A stretch of DNA of 64,000 nt from Hemileia vastatrix (GCA_030280995.1 JASXTE010000017.1:26833998-26897997), one strand, 5' to 3'. Shown: positions 32,387 through 43,335, counted from the first letter of the stretch. The notes: generated by a model not told the origin, from the letters alone. Translations and numbers: made by a program.

Positions 32387-33579
32387 TATGGTAAGGTAAA
32401 CTCTTACAGTCGCCTTGCTGTAAGCAGAATCCGGAGGAGATATGTGGATTTAGCTGAAAACCCCGTCCTTCCAATAAAATAACAAAGTAGGTGTTCTAAA
32501 TCACTAAGCTAACCAATCTACTTAGATCTGATTGATAAAAAATAATGAAACTCTAAAATATTTAACGCTTATTGAGATTTAAAGAAAGTGGCTGTTGAGG
32601 AAAGAAATACTGATAACAACAATTAAGGTGTACCAGTGAAAGATCTGAAAAGATTGACTTTTATGTTTTTATAATAATTTAAATTTTTATGAGACAGCAA
32701 TAATCAAGTCCCAGTGATGAAGACCTTTCTAAAGATACCCTATATGAAGTGTTATTTTAATTGTTGAATTGTATTTCTAAGATGTTATGTAAAAAATAAT
32801 AATGTTATAAGGGTATTACAAGTTATTTTAATTTGTTGAGTAATAAAAAATGAGACTGTGGTAGTTAATGATTAAGCTGTATGATGTGTCCCCCTTTTTC
32901 AATTTCGAGTTTGAGACGCGCTTAAGTATTCCTAGTCACGTGCCTAAGTTTTCCCCTCCAGAGCTCTTCCAGAGTCAATCCGGAGCCCGTACGGAGTCCG
33001 TACGGAGCCGAAGCGGAGTCCGAACGGAGTCCGTACGGAGTCGAAGCGGAGTCCGAACGGAGTCCGTACGGAGTCGAAGCGGAGTCCGAACGGAGTCCGT
33101 CCGGACTTCCGGACTCAATTAGAACCTTAAAACTATAATAAAAAATCTAGAAAAATTACACATAATAGAGCTACTTCCCCTTTACATACCAAACTAATTT
33201 TCGTAGTCTGCGCAGCTCTAATTACCCCGTGAAAATTCATCGAAGTTAAGTAATTTCTGAAAACGTAAATATTTCTATAAAACTTTAAAATTCATTTAAA
33301 AATATAAGAAAAATAGTAAAAATTCTGGGAAAATTTCCCAAGGTTCTTGAGTGACTCGACTTAATAATTATAAATTTTTCAGACCGTAAAAATAAGTTTT
33401 CTCCGTAAAATAAATTGTTTTCGTGTAGGCATTCGCTTGTGACCAATTTCTTCATATTTAAAACTCAAATAAATTAAATAAAACCCTTTTATATATAAAA
33501 AAATAATAACGCCAATCTTGCACGCCGTAATAACTCCATTTACATATTTAGGTGCCGTACTAAACTTTAGGCTACCACA
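32387..33579 (-). repeat. 3' LTR of element F
   Basis: On the minus strand TGTGGTAGCC to CTTACCATA, 1193 bp. The 3' terminus is TA rather than CA, fixed by the target duplication. It contains eleven units of the 11-bp minisatellite (32990-33110). Confidence 0.93.
32985..33112. repeat. 11-bp minisatellite in LTR of F (eleven units)
   Basis: Units GGAGTCCGTAC, GGAGTCGAAGC and GGAGTCCGAAC alternate, giving a 33-bp higher-order period, and close with GTCCGTCCGGACTTCCGGAC. CpG-dense in AT-rich DNA. Other LTRs of the family have 10 (F right), 4 (G left) and 5 (G right) units. Confidence 0.9.
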
Positions 33580-33592
33580 TCCTCCCTCCAAT
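33580..33592 (-). other. Polypurine tract, element F
   Basis: The complement reads ATTGGAGGGAGGA, directly before TGTGGTAGCC of the 3' LTR. Same tract as in E. Confidence 0.85.
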
Positions 33593-34195
33593 CGAGAATG
33601 TCCCCATTCTTATAACTTTGCATAAGTGGTTGAGCAATTCCAAAAGAATTATCTTTTCTAATAAAATAATTTGATAAATTTGTTTTAGCTGGTCTTCTTT
33701 TAAATCTTTATAATAAAAACGTTCTTTCTTCTTCTCTGGCTTGATATAACATAAAATAATATAAATCTTGTGATGATTCCACTACTGAGAGCAAGGTTTG
33801 AATCCCTTCAGACTCCCATATACCAGTCTTCCTTCTTGTCACAGCATTGAGAGAGTGGATCTTCCTATGAGCCGAATACTCCTGATTCCAACCTCATAGG
33901 GCCCCCCACTGAGCCGAATTATATGATTCCAATCTCGCCATAAGGTCCTCCAAGCTTCACACCAAAAAAAAATGGCCTAACTATGAGGCACTAAAAAAAA
34001 TCATTCCCTAAAATCCAACTACCATCCTAACTTCTGATTCCTTCATCACAATTTTCAAACTTTGCTATACAGCAAACCCATAAAATACTTTTGCCAGGCT
34101 TCCAATAATAATTTTAACTTTAGACCATGTTAAAGCGCCACAAATTTCACCTAATTAAACATTATGCTTTCCATAGCATCATTACCACCTAAAAT
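33593..34195 (-). other. 3' non-coding stretch of F between PPT and motif array
   Basis: No gene. Contains a paired block: GAGCCGAATACTCCTGATTCC and GAGCCGAATTATATGATTCC, about 45 bp apart (33869-33930), also present in G and, decayed, in B. The 45745-46440 segment of G, which holds the antisense gene, is absent here (junction near 33632). Confidence 0.7.
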
Positions 34196-34239
34196 TTTAA
34201 CATCCTAAAGCTATCAGCACCCAAATCCAGAAATAATTG

Positions 34240-35037
34240 AATAACCAGTTTAAAGTCTTAGTGGACAGTGATAAATTAAAAGATTGAATTGAGTTATCCA
34301 AACAAGATTGACATTCCAGTTTAAAGTCTTGGTAGACCAAACATATAATCGATTGCCAGTTTATGGTCTTGGTGGACCAAAGATCGTTTAGGTGCATAAA
34401 TAACTTGATAAATTCCTAAGTAAGGCCTAGGCTTGACCAAAGATTGAATAAATTTGATAATCCAGTTTAATGTCATAGTGGACCAAACATTTGATCGACA
34501 AGTAATCCAGTATAAGGCCATAGTGGTCCAATGAATGTTGAATTATCCTGCAGATATTAATTTTCCAGTTTAAAGTCATAGTGGACTAAACAATGAATGA
34601 ACTACCAGTTTAAAGTCATGGTGGACCAAACATTTAATCGATAAGAAATCCAGTTTAAGGTCATGGTGGACCCAACAGCTTGATAACAATCCAGTTTAAG
34701 GTCTTGGTGGACCTAACATTTGATTTATATAAAAAAAAATCCGTCTCCGAAAATATCCATAAAATCTTGAAAATCCTTGAAATTCAGTTTAAAGTCTTGA
34801 AGGACTAACAGCTCCATTATAAAATCTTTAATGAAAGTCTTGAAAATTAGCCAGTTTAAAGTCTTGGAGGACTAACAGATCCAAAATACGTGTAAAAAAA
34901 AAAAACCTTAAAGAACGTCTTGAACAGTAGCCAGTTTAAAGTCTTGGTGGACTAACAGATCCAAAATAGGTATAAAAAACCTTAAAGAACGTTTTGAACA
35001 GTAGCCAGTTTAAAGTCTTGGAGGACTAACAGCTGTC
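34240..35037 (-). repeat. TTAAACTGG-hairpin array, element F
   Basis: About thirteen copies 35-90 bp apart. On the element strand each reads stem, six-base loop (CACCAA, CACTAT, CACCAT, CTCCAA), stem, TTAAACTGG. The stems change together: GTC/GAC, AGTC/GACT, GGTC/GACC, AGGTC/GACCT. Confidence 0.88.
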
Positions 35038-35159
35038 TTGAAGTAAAATCCCATAGGTATTGAGCTCTCCTAGACCCTGTTTCCTGTCTAAACTAAATGA
35101 ATAAAACTAAAAAGAATGAAAACTAAAAAAATAAAACTAAGAAATATAATAATGATTTT

Positions 35160-35190
35160 GATTTAATTAATAAATTTTAATTTTAATTTT

Positions 35191-35224
<34 letters not shown>

Positions 35225-35376
35225 TATTATTATTATTATTTTTTTTTTTTTTTATTTTATTTTTTTTTTTATTTTTATTTTTTTTTATTTATTATTTAAT
35301 TTATTTTTAATTTATTTTTATATTTATTTTTATTATTATTATTATATTTTTTTTTTTTTAATTTTATTTTATTTTA

Positions 35377-35422
<46 letters not shown>

Positions 35423-35440
35423 AAATAAAAGATTTTAGAA
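35160..35440. repeat. T-rich low-complexity tract in F
   Basis: Long runs of T broken by A. A shorter version is in G (47910-48030) and a related tract follows delta in E (28375-28490). No coding content. Confidence 0.9.
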
Positions 35441-35549
35441 AAGATAGTTTTTAAATAAAAGTTAAAATTTAATTTTAAAGAAAGATAAATGAATGTGAAA
35501 AGAAAGATAAAAAAAGTACTAAAAAAAAATTTAAAATAAAATTTTAAAA

Positions 35550-35619
35550 GATGCCCCCCGGCCATTTGATGAGCCGTACCCTTGACATCATACCCACATC
35601 CAAGTGCAACTTGATGTGG
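35550..35619 (-). ncRNA. Structures delta and gamma (F)
   Basis: Delta (35550-35589): on the element strand GATG pairs with CATC outside and CGGC with GCCG inside, loop TCATCAAATG. Gamma (35594-35619): CCACATCAAG with CTTGGATGTGG. Both are homologous to the two copies in E. Confidence 0.72.
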
Positions 35620-35690
35620 TTACACAATTTTAAGAAATTGAAAAGAAAATAAAATAAATGAAAGTTTTTAAAAGATAATTTTTATAATGA

Positions 35691-35750
35691 TGATCACTGG
35701 GTGGGCTCCCTCCAATTTATAAAAATGATTAGAGACCACCAGTGAGCATC
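35691..35750 (-). ncRNA. Structure beta (F)
   Basis: CACTGG (35695-35700) pairs with CCAGTG (35739-35744), with inner GGGCTCCCTCC facing GGAGACC-like segments. Homologous to 27870-27925 of E. Confidence 0.65.
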
Positions 35751-35878
35751 ACCTTTACAATAATTCATAATATATATTAAAGAAAAGAAATCACAATCTA
35801 ACATAAAAAATCAAAAACAAAATAAAATAAAAAAAATCTTGAATCCGGCGTTGAGAACGGTGTCTCTTGATTCGTTCC

Positions 35879-35905
35879 AGTTTATAGTCTTAGTGGACTT
35901 CCTAA
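35879..35905 (-). repeat. Single TTAAACTGG-type hairpin between alpha and beta (F)
   Basis: The element strand reads AGTC, loop CACTAA, GACT, then ATAAACTGG. It sits in the same place as 27803 of E, which has loop CACTAT. Confidence 0.7.
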
Positions 35906-35966
35906 AATTAAAAGACAAAGCCAGGATTCAACTAGAAACAGGGAAAATTTTGGAAACGAACATTAT

Positions 35967-36007
35967 GGGGTAATTGTGTATAGAGCAGCCAGCCCATCAA
36001 TTACCCC
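35967..36007 (-). ncRNA. Hairpin alpha (F)
   Basis: GGGGTAATTG pairs perfectly with CAATTACCCC. The loop on the element strand is ATGGGCTGGCTGCTCTATACA. Confidence 0.75.
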
Positions 36008-36227
36008 CACACTTGCCAATATTAAATTAAGAAGGTTCCCCTGTGAACACTTCTTCCAATAAGTTTTAAAAAATTTTCCAACACTATCTTCACCCATATT
36101 TAAAGAATTTTAAGTTTTGAAAATTTCAAAGATGGTCTTCTTGAATTTCGTTAAGTTTCATCATAGTTTTGTCGCCCATAGGAAGTGAAATAGTAAAGTA
36201 TTTTTGATAAAAATAAGAAGATAGTTT

Positions 36228-36490
36228 ATCCTCGTTGCGGAGGAATCCGTATAATTTTCATAAATGTCATAGTTTATCCTCATTGCGGAGGTATCCATAA
36301 AGTTTCATTGATATCATAGTTTATCCTCATTGCGGAGGAATCCATAAAGTTTCATTGATATCATAGTTTATCCTCATTGCGGAGGAATACATAAAATTTG
36401 ATAAATGTCATTAAAATTGTAGTTTACCCTCATTTCGGAGTTGATAAAATTTAAGAAATTTCATAGTTTATCCTCATTGCGGAGGAAGAC
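36228..36490 (-). repeat. CCTCCGCAATGAGG repeats across the pol stop (F)
   Basis: About five copies of CCTC, loop CGCAAT, GAGG, ATAAACTATG on the element strand (one or two with AAATGAGG). The first encodes the last residues of pol (FLRNEDKL and the stop); the others lie in the 3' untranslated region. Confidence 0.85.
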
Positions 36491-39400
36491 TTCGGCACTC
36501 CTGGTGCCTCTAGGATAGAACCGTTTCACTTGATCGGCAGCTACCCTCTTCTTCAATACAACTCCATCCAACTCTTCTAGCACATATGAACTGCCGGAAA
36601 CTTGCTCCTTGATTTTATACGGTCCATTCCACCTATCTGCAAACATTTTTCCCCACTGACTTTCCAAACTCCTATTATACACCAGGACCATATCACCTGG
36701 GTTCAAAGGTTTCCTTAATCGATGTGCCAACCGCTCATCCCAATATCTGACTGATTGATTTCGGATCTTCATCATCCGTGAATATGCCTTTTCTAAATAT
36801 TCTTCTTTCTTTTCTAGCTGCATCATTCTTGCACACAATAATTCTTCAGTAGTTTTGACCGTGTCCCAGTCAACTCCAAGATATGATTCAGCTTCTAAAT
36901 CAACCGGTAAAACTGCTTTCTGTCCAAAAACAAGTTCATAAGGTGAAAATCCGGTCGTCCTTTTGGCAGTGATTCGATCAGCAAATAAAACTAAAGGTAA
37001 ATAGTGCCTCCACTTTTCGGCACTTGTCCCACACATTTTAACTAAAGCATCCTTAATAACTTGATGCCCTCTTTCAACCATGCCTTCAGCTTCAGGATAA
37101 TATGGGGTTGCTACCCTAACCTTTGATCCAACTTTCAATACGGCCTCTTTAAACTCTGTCCCAAATTCAGAACCTCCATCTACCGTTACCAACTTCATCA
37201 CCCCATACCTATATACCCAATTATTCAAAAAAAATTCTGCCACATTTTTGGCAGTTAAATTAATAAGAGGCGCTGCCTCTACCCAACCAGATAAATCATC
37301 TCTGGCCACAATTAAATATTTATACCTCCCTCTTTTATATGAACGGCATCTAAACTAACTCTTCCAAAGAGCGTATATTCACCGGTCGCGCGTCCAGGTT
37401 CTTTTGGCCTTAAATAACTTCGTCTTTGACATTCTTCGCATGACTGAACCCACTGTTTAACAGCCATCTTCATGCCAGGCCACCAAAATCGATCAGAAAT
37501 TCTTCTAAACGTTTCTCCAACGCCTCTATGCCCAAGATCTTCATGCAGTGATTTCAAAACTAATTCTTGCCCCTTCTGTTGAGTTATAACTACTTGAGGA
37601 TTTGGATACCTCCTCCTCATTAAACGTCGACCAGATAGGTAAAACGTAGATGACTTCCTCTTGATAGCCACCCATTCATCGTCTTCACAATCTTCTGGCC
37701 TCTCTAAAGTCAACAAATATTTGACTAACAAAAAATAAAAACCAGTCTGACCCCAGACTTCATCTTGAAAATCGATTAATATAACATCAATAGGGACTTC
37801 TCTATCACCAATATCACCTGCACATGAATGAGCCAATAATCGTTGACCCCTAAATAAATTTTTAATCGAGCTATGTCGACGTTTTTCTTCTGAACCTTTG
37901 GATCCTTCGAAAACCGTATTTGAAAATACCTCTTTCTCTTTATCCACCTTTTTATTTAAATTCTCTAATTCTCCAACATATACACCATTCCTTAATTTAC
38001 TACTATCCCACACTACCAATCCATTTTCCTCTACATACACCACATCTTCTTCTACCTCCTCTCTGCCGAATTTATCTACACCTTTTCCAACACCTTTATT
38101 AACATAAAAACTATTTTCCAGTTTATCCTCTTGGTGGAGGTCATCATCATCATAATCTAAACACAATAGTCCTGCCAGTTTAACCTCATGGGGGAGGTAT
38201 GGAAAGTCTTCAGCTCCTTTAGTGCTGGCTTTGATAGTAGGTATATCTTCATCGAACTCTTCTGAGTCTGAATCTTCTTCAGTGGGTGGTCTCCTTGATA
38301 AACCATCTGGCATAGTAAAAGTCTTGCCAGGCTTATGAACTAAATCAAATGAAAAATGTTGAATAAAAGCTACCCATCTCGTCATGGGTGCGTTCGGTAA
38401 ACTTGGGGAATTAATCATCTGGATTAACGATTTCGCATCCACTTGCAACTCAAAATGTTGCCCCCACAAAATATGCTGAAGTTTCTTCAGTATTTTCGCC
38501 ACACCACATAATTCCAATTTTGGTTGAGAATATCTTGATTCGACCTCAGTAAATACTACAGATTCATACCTAACTGGCCTGATGTAACCAGCTTTATCCA
38601 TCTGAGACAAAACCGCCCCAGCTGCAACCTGACTTGAATCGACTGCTAAATAAATTCTGCCAGCTTCTTTTCCATAATCCAACTTGTGCAGGACTAAATC
38701 CTTCCCTACAACCTCCTTCAACTTCACAAACGCCTTCTCACACTCTTCATCCCACTCCCAGTCTGCATCCTTTCTCGTTAACCGTCTCAATGGAGCTGCC
38801 AATGAAGAAAAGTCCTTGATAAACATTCTAACATATACGCAAACGCCTAAAAACCCTCTAACTTCGGTCGTATTCTTGGGTCTTGGCCAGGACTGAATTT
38901 TGTTAACTTTCTTCTTGGACATAATCCTACCCTCTCTACATACCACATGGCCTAATATTTCTAAAGCTGGCACACAACATGAAAATTTTGAACCTGAAAT
39001 AGTTAAGCCAGCCTCTTCAATTCGAAACAAGATTCTTTCTAAAGTAATTGCAAACTCCCAAATGAATTTGCGTATCCCGGGATTCTCTTCCAACACCTGG
39101 TTATCATAGTCGGTTGTTGGTCCCTTAATTCCTCCATCATCTATAAAGATTCCAGCATATTGTGGAATATCATCTTGAAGGATCCAAGCCATCTGAGCTT
39201 GATAAACTGCAACCGAATTTGTTGCTCCTTGAGGTAATCTTGTTAACTGTAAACGTCCAAGTGGCGTATCGAATGTAGTGAGAGGCCTTGAGTCCGGATG
39301 TAACTCTCTCTCATCATATCCACCCATAATATCTCCCAAACCATAACACACTCTCCCTGCAAACGCTTCAACAAACTCCTCAGCACTAGGTGGTATCCCA

Positions 39401-40602
39401 GCATCCTTTATTGTAACCCTATTTAATTCCCTAAGATCATGAACAACTCTAAGCTTGCCATTCAGTTTCTTGATACAAAATACCGGACTAGAATAACTTG
39501 ACGTTGATTGCTCATACAGTCCAGTGCGTATCCGTTCTCTGACAACTTCGATATAAGCTTCTTTCAATGCAGCCGGAATAGGAATCGGTTTCTGCTGCCA
39601 CGGTTCATGACATACCACAGGAATCTTGTAAGGCTCCCCATAGGAATGCTTCAACACACCCCTCTCCTCTTCTACAAAAGCAATGGCCTTCTCTCGCTTG
39701 ACCATCACATCCAACAACAACTTCTTCTCTTCTCCAGACAACCAACCATCAGGTCCAAAATTAACAACACCCAGTCTCTCAAAAGTGATTCTTGACGTCT
39801 CAGAAAATTCAGGCGGATTCTTTACCAAGGGACTTTCATAAGGATCTCTTGATAACCTTGGTCTTCTCAAAGGTGGATTTAATTCAGCAGGTAGCGGTTC
39901 ATTAATAGGTCGAACTTTATTTGCTACTTTCTTATATTTGGCTGCGTCCACATCTAAAAAAACTTGAGGTAAAACATCGCCATTAAAACTTTCATCAAAT
40001 GAATCATCTTCATCGCCAGAATCAGAATAAGAAAAATTAGAAAAATATTTTATTTCATTTTTAAATTTTACCCTTTTCTCCTTTCCCTCGTCTAATTTAT
40101 AAACAGATTTTCCAACACCTTTGCTTCCCTTATCCAACAGTAAATCACCCGTAAAGAAAGTTGGCAGTTTATCCTCTTGCTGGAGAACCGGAATTGAATT
40201 TTCACAAAAATTATTTTTTTGTGTTTTAATTATACTAAGATTTTTAATCGGGTTTTGATGATATTTTCGCAGTTTACCCTCTTGCTGGAGGTCCGTAATA
40301 GAAGGAGATACTTGCAGTTTAACCTCTTGCTGGAGGTCATAAAACATACCCTTCCAATTTTTATCCAACCTAATTTGGCCCATTTTGCCTTTTTTACCAT
40401 TTTTAAATTTAATAGAAAAAGAGGGTAAATCCAATAAACATATAGAAAAGTCCAAAACGTATTTGCACTCCAAAGTAATATTAACAGAAAATAATTGAGA
40501 ATCCACTTGAATTATCTCCAAGTGAGCTGACCTATTGCAATCCGGGATCTCATCCTGAGGAGAGATTACAACATTAGAGCGATCAGCCCCTGCTACCCCA
40601 AA
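36461..40602 (-). CDS. Element F pol: RT-RNase H-integrase, one frameshift
   Basis: Translated through the -1 site at 40599-40605. The linker has three LQQE.KL peptides, RT has LPQGATNSVAVYQ and FIDDGGIKGPTTDYD, and RNase H has LAVDSSQVAAGAVLSQ, the E in PKLELCG and LQVDAKSL. A second linker (LPHEVKLA, LHQEDKLE) precedes integrase, with zinc finger H-X3-H...CEEC, catalytic LDAVH, VDGG.EFG and AEGMVERGHQ, and a GPY/F module (RWNGPYKI). The product copies the element RNA and integrates the cDNA. One base is missing near 37325 (KEGG against KEGRYKYL in G), shifting the frame inside the integrase core; 37309-36461 carries the rest. Without it the protein would be about 1380 residues. One residue in the second Asp motif also differs (DGGSEFG, not DGGPEFG). 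Confidence 0.92.
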
Positions 40603-43177
40603 AAATGAGGGCATTCATCCCTTTCCAACAAACATAATTCACCAGAAGCTGTCCGTTTTATATGCCGCTTCTTGGTGCAAACACAACACTGGCACAGAGT
40701 AGTAATCCCTGGCCGTGTTTCCCAACCTTCATCTCCAGGAGGCGCTAAAAGCATATGTAACCTCTGCATATCTTCACCAGTGATCTCCAAACTAATCCCC
40801 ATGCCAGCTTGATACCCTATCCTGACCTCAAAATCCATCAAAAAAGGACCACCAAGAACAGTTTTGACTGCTCCTCTGGCCACATAAAAGTGAACCTTAC
40901 CAACAGATCCACCAATGCCTAGCTGTACCCATCAGCTCTGTTGCATGCCCTCCAATACCTCTGAGGTTTCCCCCAGTTCCACTTTTAATTGGCAAGCCTA
41001 TACCCGTCGCTTGCTCCAATGAAATTAAATTAATTTGAGACCCTGAATCAACCAAGGCCTTTACTTCTTTACCATTTAGAGTTACCACCAGGTAACCCAG
41101 GGGAGCGGAAAAATGCGTATCTACATCTTCCCCAAACTTCTCAGCATTTTCACAAATATATTCCACCTCTCCAGTGGAAACCCGACGCCTCGTCAAATGC
41201 TTCTTTTGCTTTTCAGCAAGCGCCGGACTAATCGTAAATAACTCCCCCAAAGATAAGGGAATCTGAAGTTGATTCACCCTATTCAAAACTGCGTCCATCG
41301 CATTAGCTTGACCAGAAACTACTGGCCGCTCATACTGAACCTTTGATTTAACAACCTTGGCCCTGGGTACCTCTTGAGGTCCAACCGAGCCATCTTCAAC
41401 CCCCATTATAACATCTTCACTTTCTATAACCCTAACTCCGTCACCAGCTTCTTGCACTAATCCTGATCCATCGCTAGTCCTTCTTACACCCTCCATTAGG
41501 ATGGGACCACTAAAACTTGGTCTGGGTAGAGACGCCAACGGTACGTCCTCCTCAGAATCCAAATCATCCTCTGGCATAGGCTCACCATTTAAATCAAACT
41601 TTCCATAACTAGGGGGCCCCATATCAGCAATCCCCTTCTGCATTTTATATAATTTGTCCTTAGAGTAAGGGTTCAATTTGTTGGCGGCAGTTTAAGCACT
41701 AGAATTCTTGTCCTTAGAGTAAGGGTTCACTTTGTTATTGGCCTTGCCAGGATTAGCCCTCAATTGGCTCTGAATGCTACTTTTCGCCTTAGTAGCAGCT
41801 GCTCTTCTAGCAGCATTAACATCATATTCGCCAGCCATACAGCTACCCTCCAGTTGCCAGCTCTAAACCTCCAAAAGAAGTAGAAAATGTGGCTTTACTG
41901 ACCTCTTTCTCCTTACCCTTGTCAGATTTACCCCCATTACCATTACCATTTTTGCCACTCTTGGCATTAACATCTTCATCCGTCACCTCTTCAAATCTGG
42001 CTCTCCTTTCAGCCGTTAAACTTCTTCTGACCAAATCAGAAGGAGACTGTCCATCACTGGGCTTGATGAACGAACCATCAGGAAATTTATAAACTTTACC
42101 ATCAAATAAAACTCGCCCAGCATCCATATCCTTATCAAGAGCAAAACAAACTGTTGCTCTGTGACCCCTCCTATTACAATAGGAGCACACCTTTGGCTCA
42201 TCATAGCCACCTCTATAATTACTACCACCATTCCCAACATTTCTCCCATTGCCTGGGAAGCGGTTACCGTTGTTATTGCCATTATAATTTCGACGTTCAT
42301 AACCTCTAGACTGATAAGAAGTCAACATCGACAAAGAAGCAATTGGGGCCTTGTTGGCCTTCTGGGTTTCTTGAACAAATATTTTTAATTGTTTTGTTAA
42401 ATCGGCCAGGTGATCGACCATATTATTGTCTACATTGCCCTCAACTTTAGCAGCCGGTAATCCCATTTGTGCCTTCTTGGCCTCCTGCGCTTTGACCATA
42501 ATATCGTTGTTTTCGGCCAAAACTTCGCTAACCTTGCTAACATATTGAGTGCATGACTCTTGATATTTGTCCAACGCCAATAACTTTAGATGGGCTTGAA
42601 TGTTGTCCTTGATAACCTCCAGAGCCGGCAGTTTCTGCTCACCATTAGGCAGTTCCTTCATCAAATCTTTTCTTGAAAGATCCTTCAAGACGTCCATTCG
42701 AATATCCCTGCTGCATGCTGTCCAAAACAAATCTTTTGCTTGGTTCTCATGCACTAACTTGTCCACCAGTATGAGATATTCCACCACTTCATCAAACTGA
42801 ACACAGAGCTTTTTGAAGTCAGCCATAGAAGAAACTCCACCTTTTGCTTGCCAGTCTCCAACAATTTTATTGAGGTCCATCATAGTAAACCTAACACCCC
42901 ATCTATCAACCATAGCTTTAGAAAGCTTAACCCAATCCTTGTCCTTAAATGCCTGCATAGCAATAACCTCTTTTTCCACCTCCCTATCAGCAATAAAAAA
43001 CCTAACTTGCTTCACCATATCCACATGGGAAGCACCATCAACAGCAGCAGCAGCTTCATACCTGCTAATGAACCATTTAACCTCCTCCCCATCAAACTTT
43101 GGGCCATCCCAAGAAACAATTCTAACTGAGGGAGTAAGAGGGTTAGAAGATCCAGAAGCAACAGCAGAAGAAGACAT
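40593..43177 (-). CDS. Element F gag-protease, three shared breaks
   Basis: Start at 43177 (MSSSAVASGSSNPL), first ATG after the PBS. Gag runs 444 codons with a capsid-like region and a CCHC knuckle CSYCNRRGHRATVC (about residues 330-343) after an Asn/Gly-rich stretch. It ends at GGA GGG TAG (41843), and the similarity continues in the +1 frame. A TAA interrupts a duplicated NPYSKDK segment (about 41690), and a base change of frame occurs at about 40915 inside the protease after ALVDSGSQINLI (41040). The last part (VLGGPFLMDF, Cys patch CQCCVC) ends at TTG GGG TAG after the slippery site. G carries the same three breaks, so they predate both insertions. Gag forms the particle; the protease cuts the polyprotein. 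Confidence 0.88.
40599..40605 (-). promoter_or_regulatory. -1 frameshift heptamer (T TTT TTG), element F
   Basis: On the minus strand the codons read CAT TTT TTG GGG TAG. Slipping back one base gives TTT TTT GGG GTA and enters pol. Same position relative to the stop as in D, E and H. Confidence 0.72.
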
Positions 43178-43335
43178 CCCAATAAGTAATGAAAAGCGTT
43201 AACAATTGATAAAATAACAAGCCTCTTGCAGGACAATAACAAAAATCCAATTAGAGTTCCAGAAAATAAGCCTCTTGCAGGCTAATAACGTTCTTGATCC
43301 AAGTAAGTCTTTTAAAGAAAGCTAGAGAAATCGAA

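Noticed and set aside
33040..33080. Reading the 11-bp minisatellite as a CRISPR array or as a RTESVRS-repeat protein
   Set aside because: Units are contiguous with no spacers, and the open frame (32868-33122) is a by-product of an 11-bp period without stops; copy number varies and breaks the frame in other LTRs.
34240..35037. Calling the TTAAACTGG array a CRISPR
   Set aside because: Repeat spacing is irregular (35-90 bp), repeats vary in a paired fashion, they occur inside coding sequence, and the host is eukaryotic.
35374..35565. Lys-rich 63-codon frame on the minus strand
   Set aside because: Produced by the homopolymer T tract, no codon structure.
37898..38107. Plus-strand open frames over pol of F and G (for example 37898-38107, 50537-50746)
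   Set aside because: They mirror the minus-strand pol codons and have no independent homology or start context.
41889..42092. Plus-strand Ser/Leu-rich frames opposite gag of F and G
   Set aside because: Antisense shadows of the CCHC/Lys-rich gag region, identical in F and G only because gag is identical.
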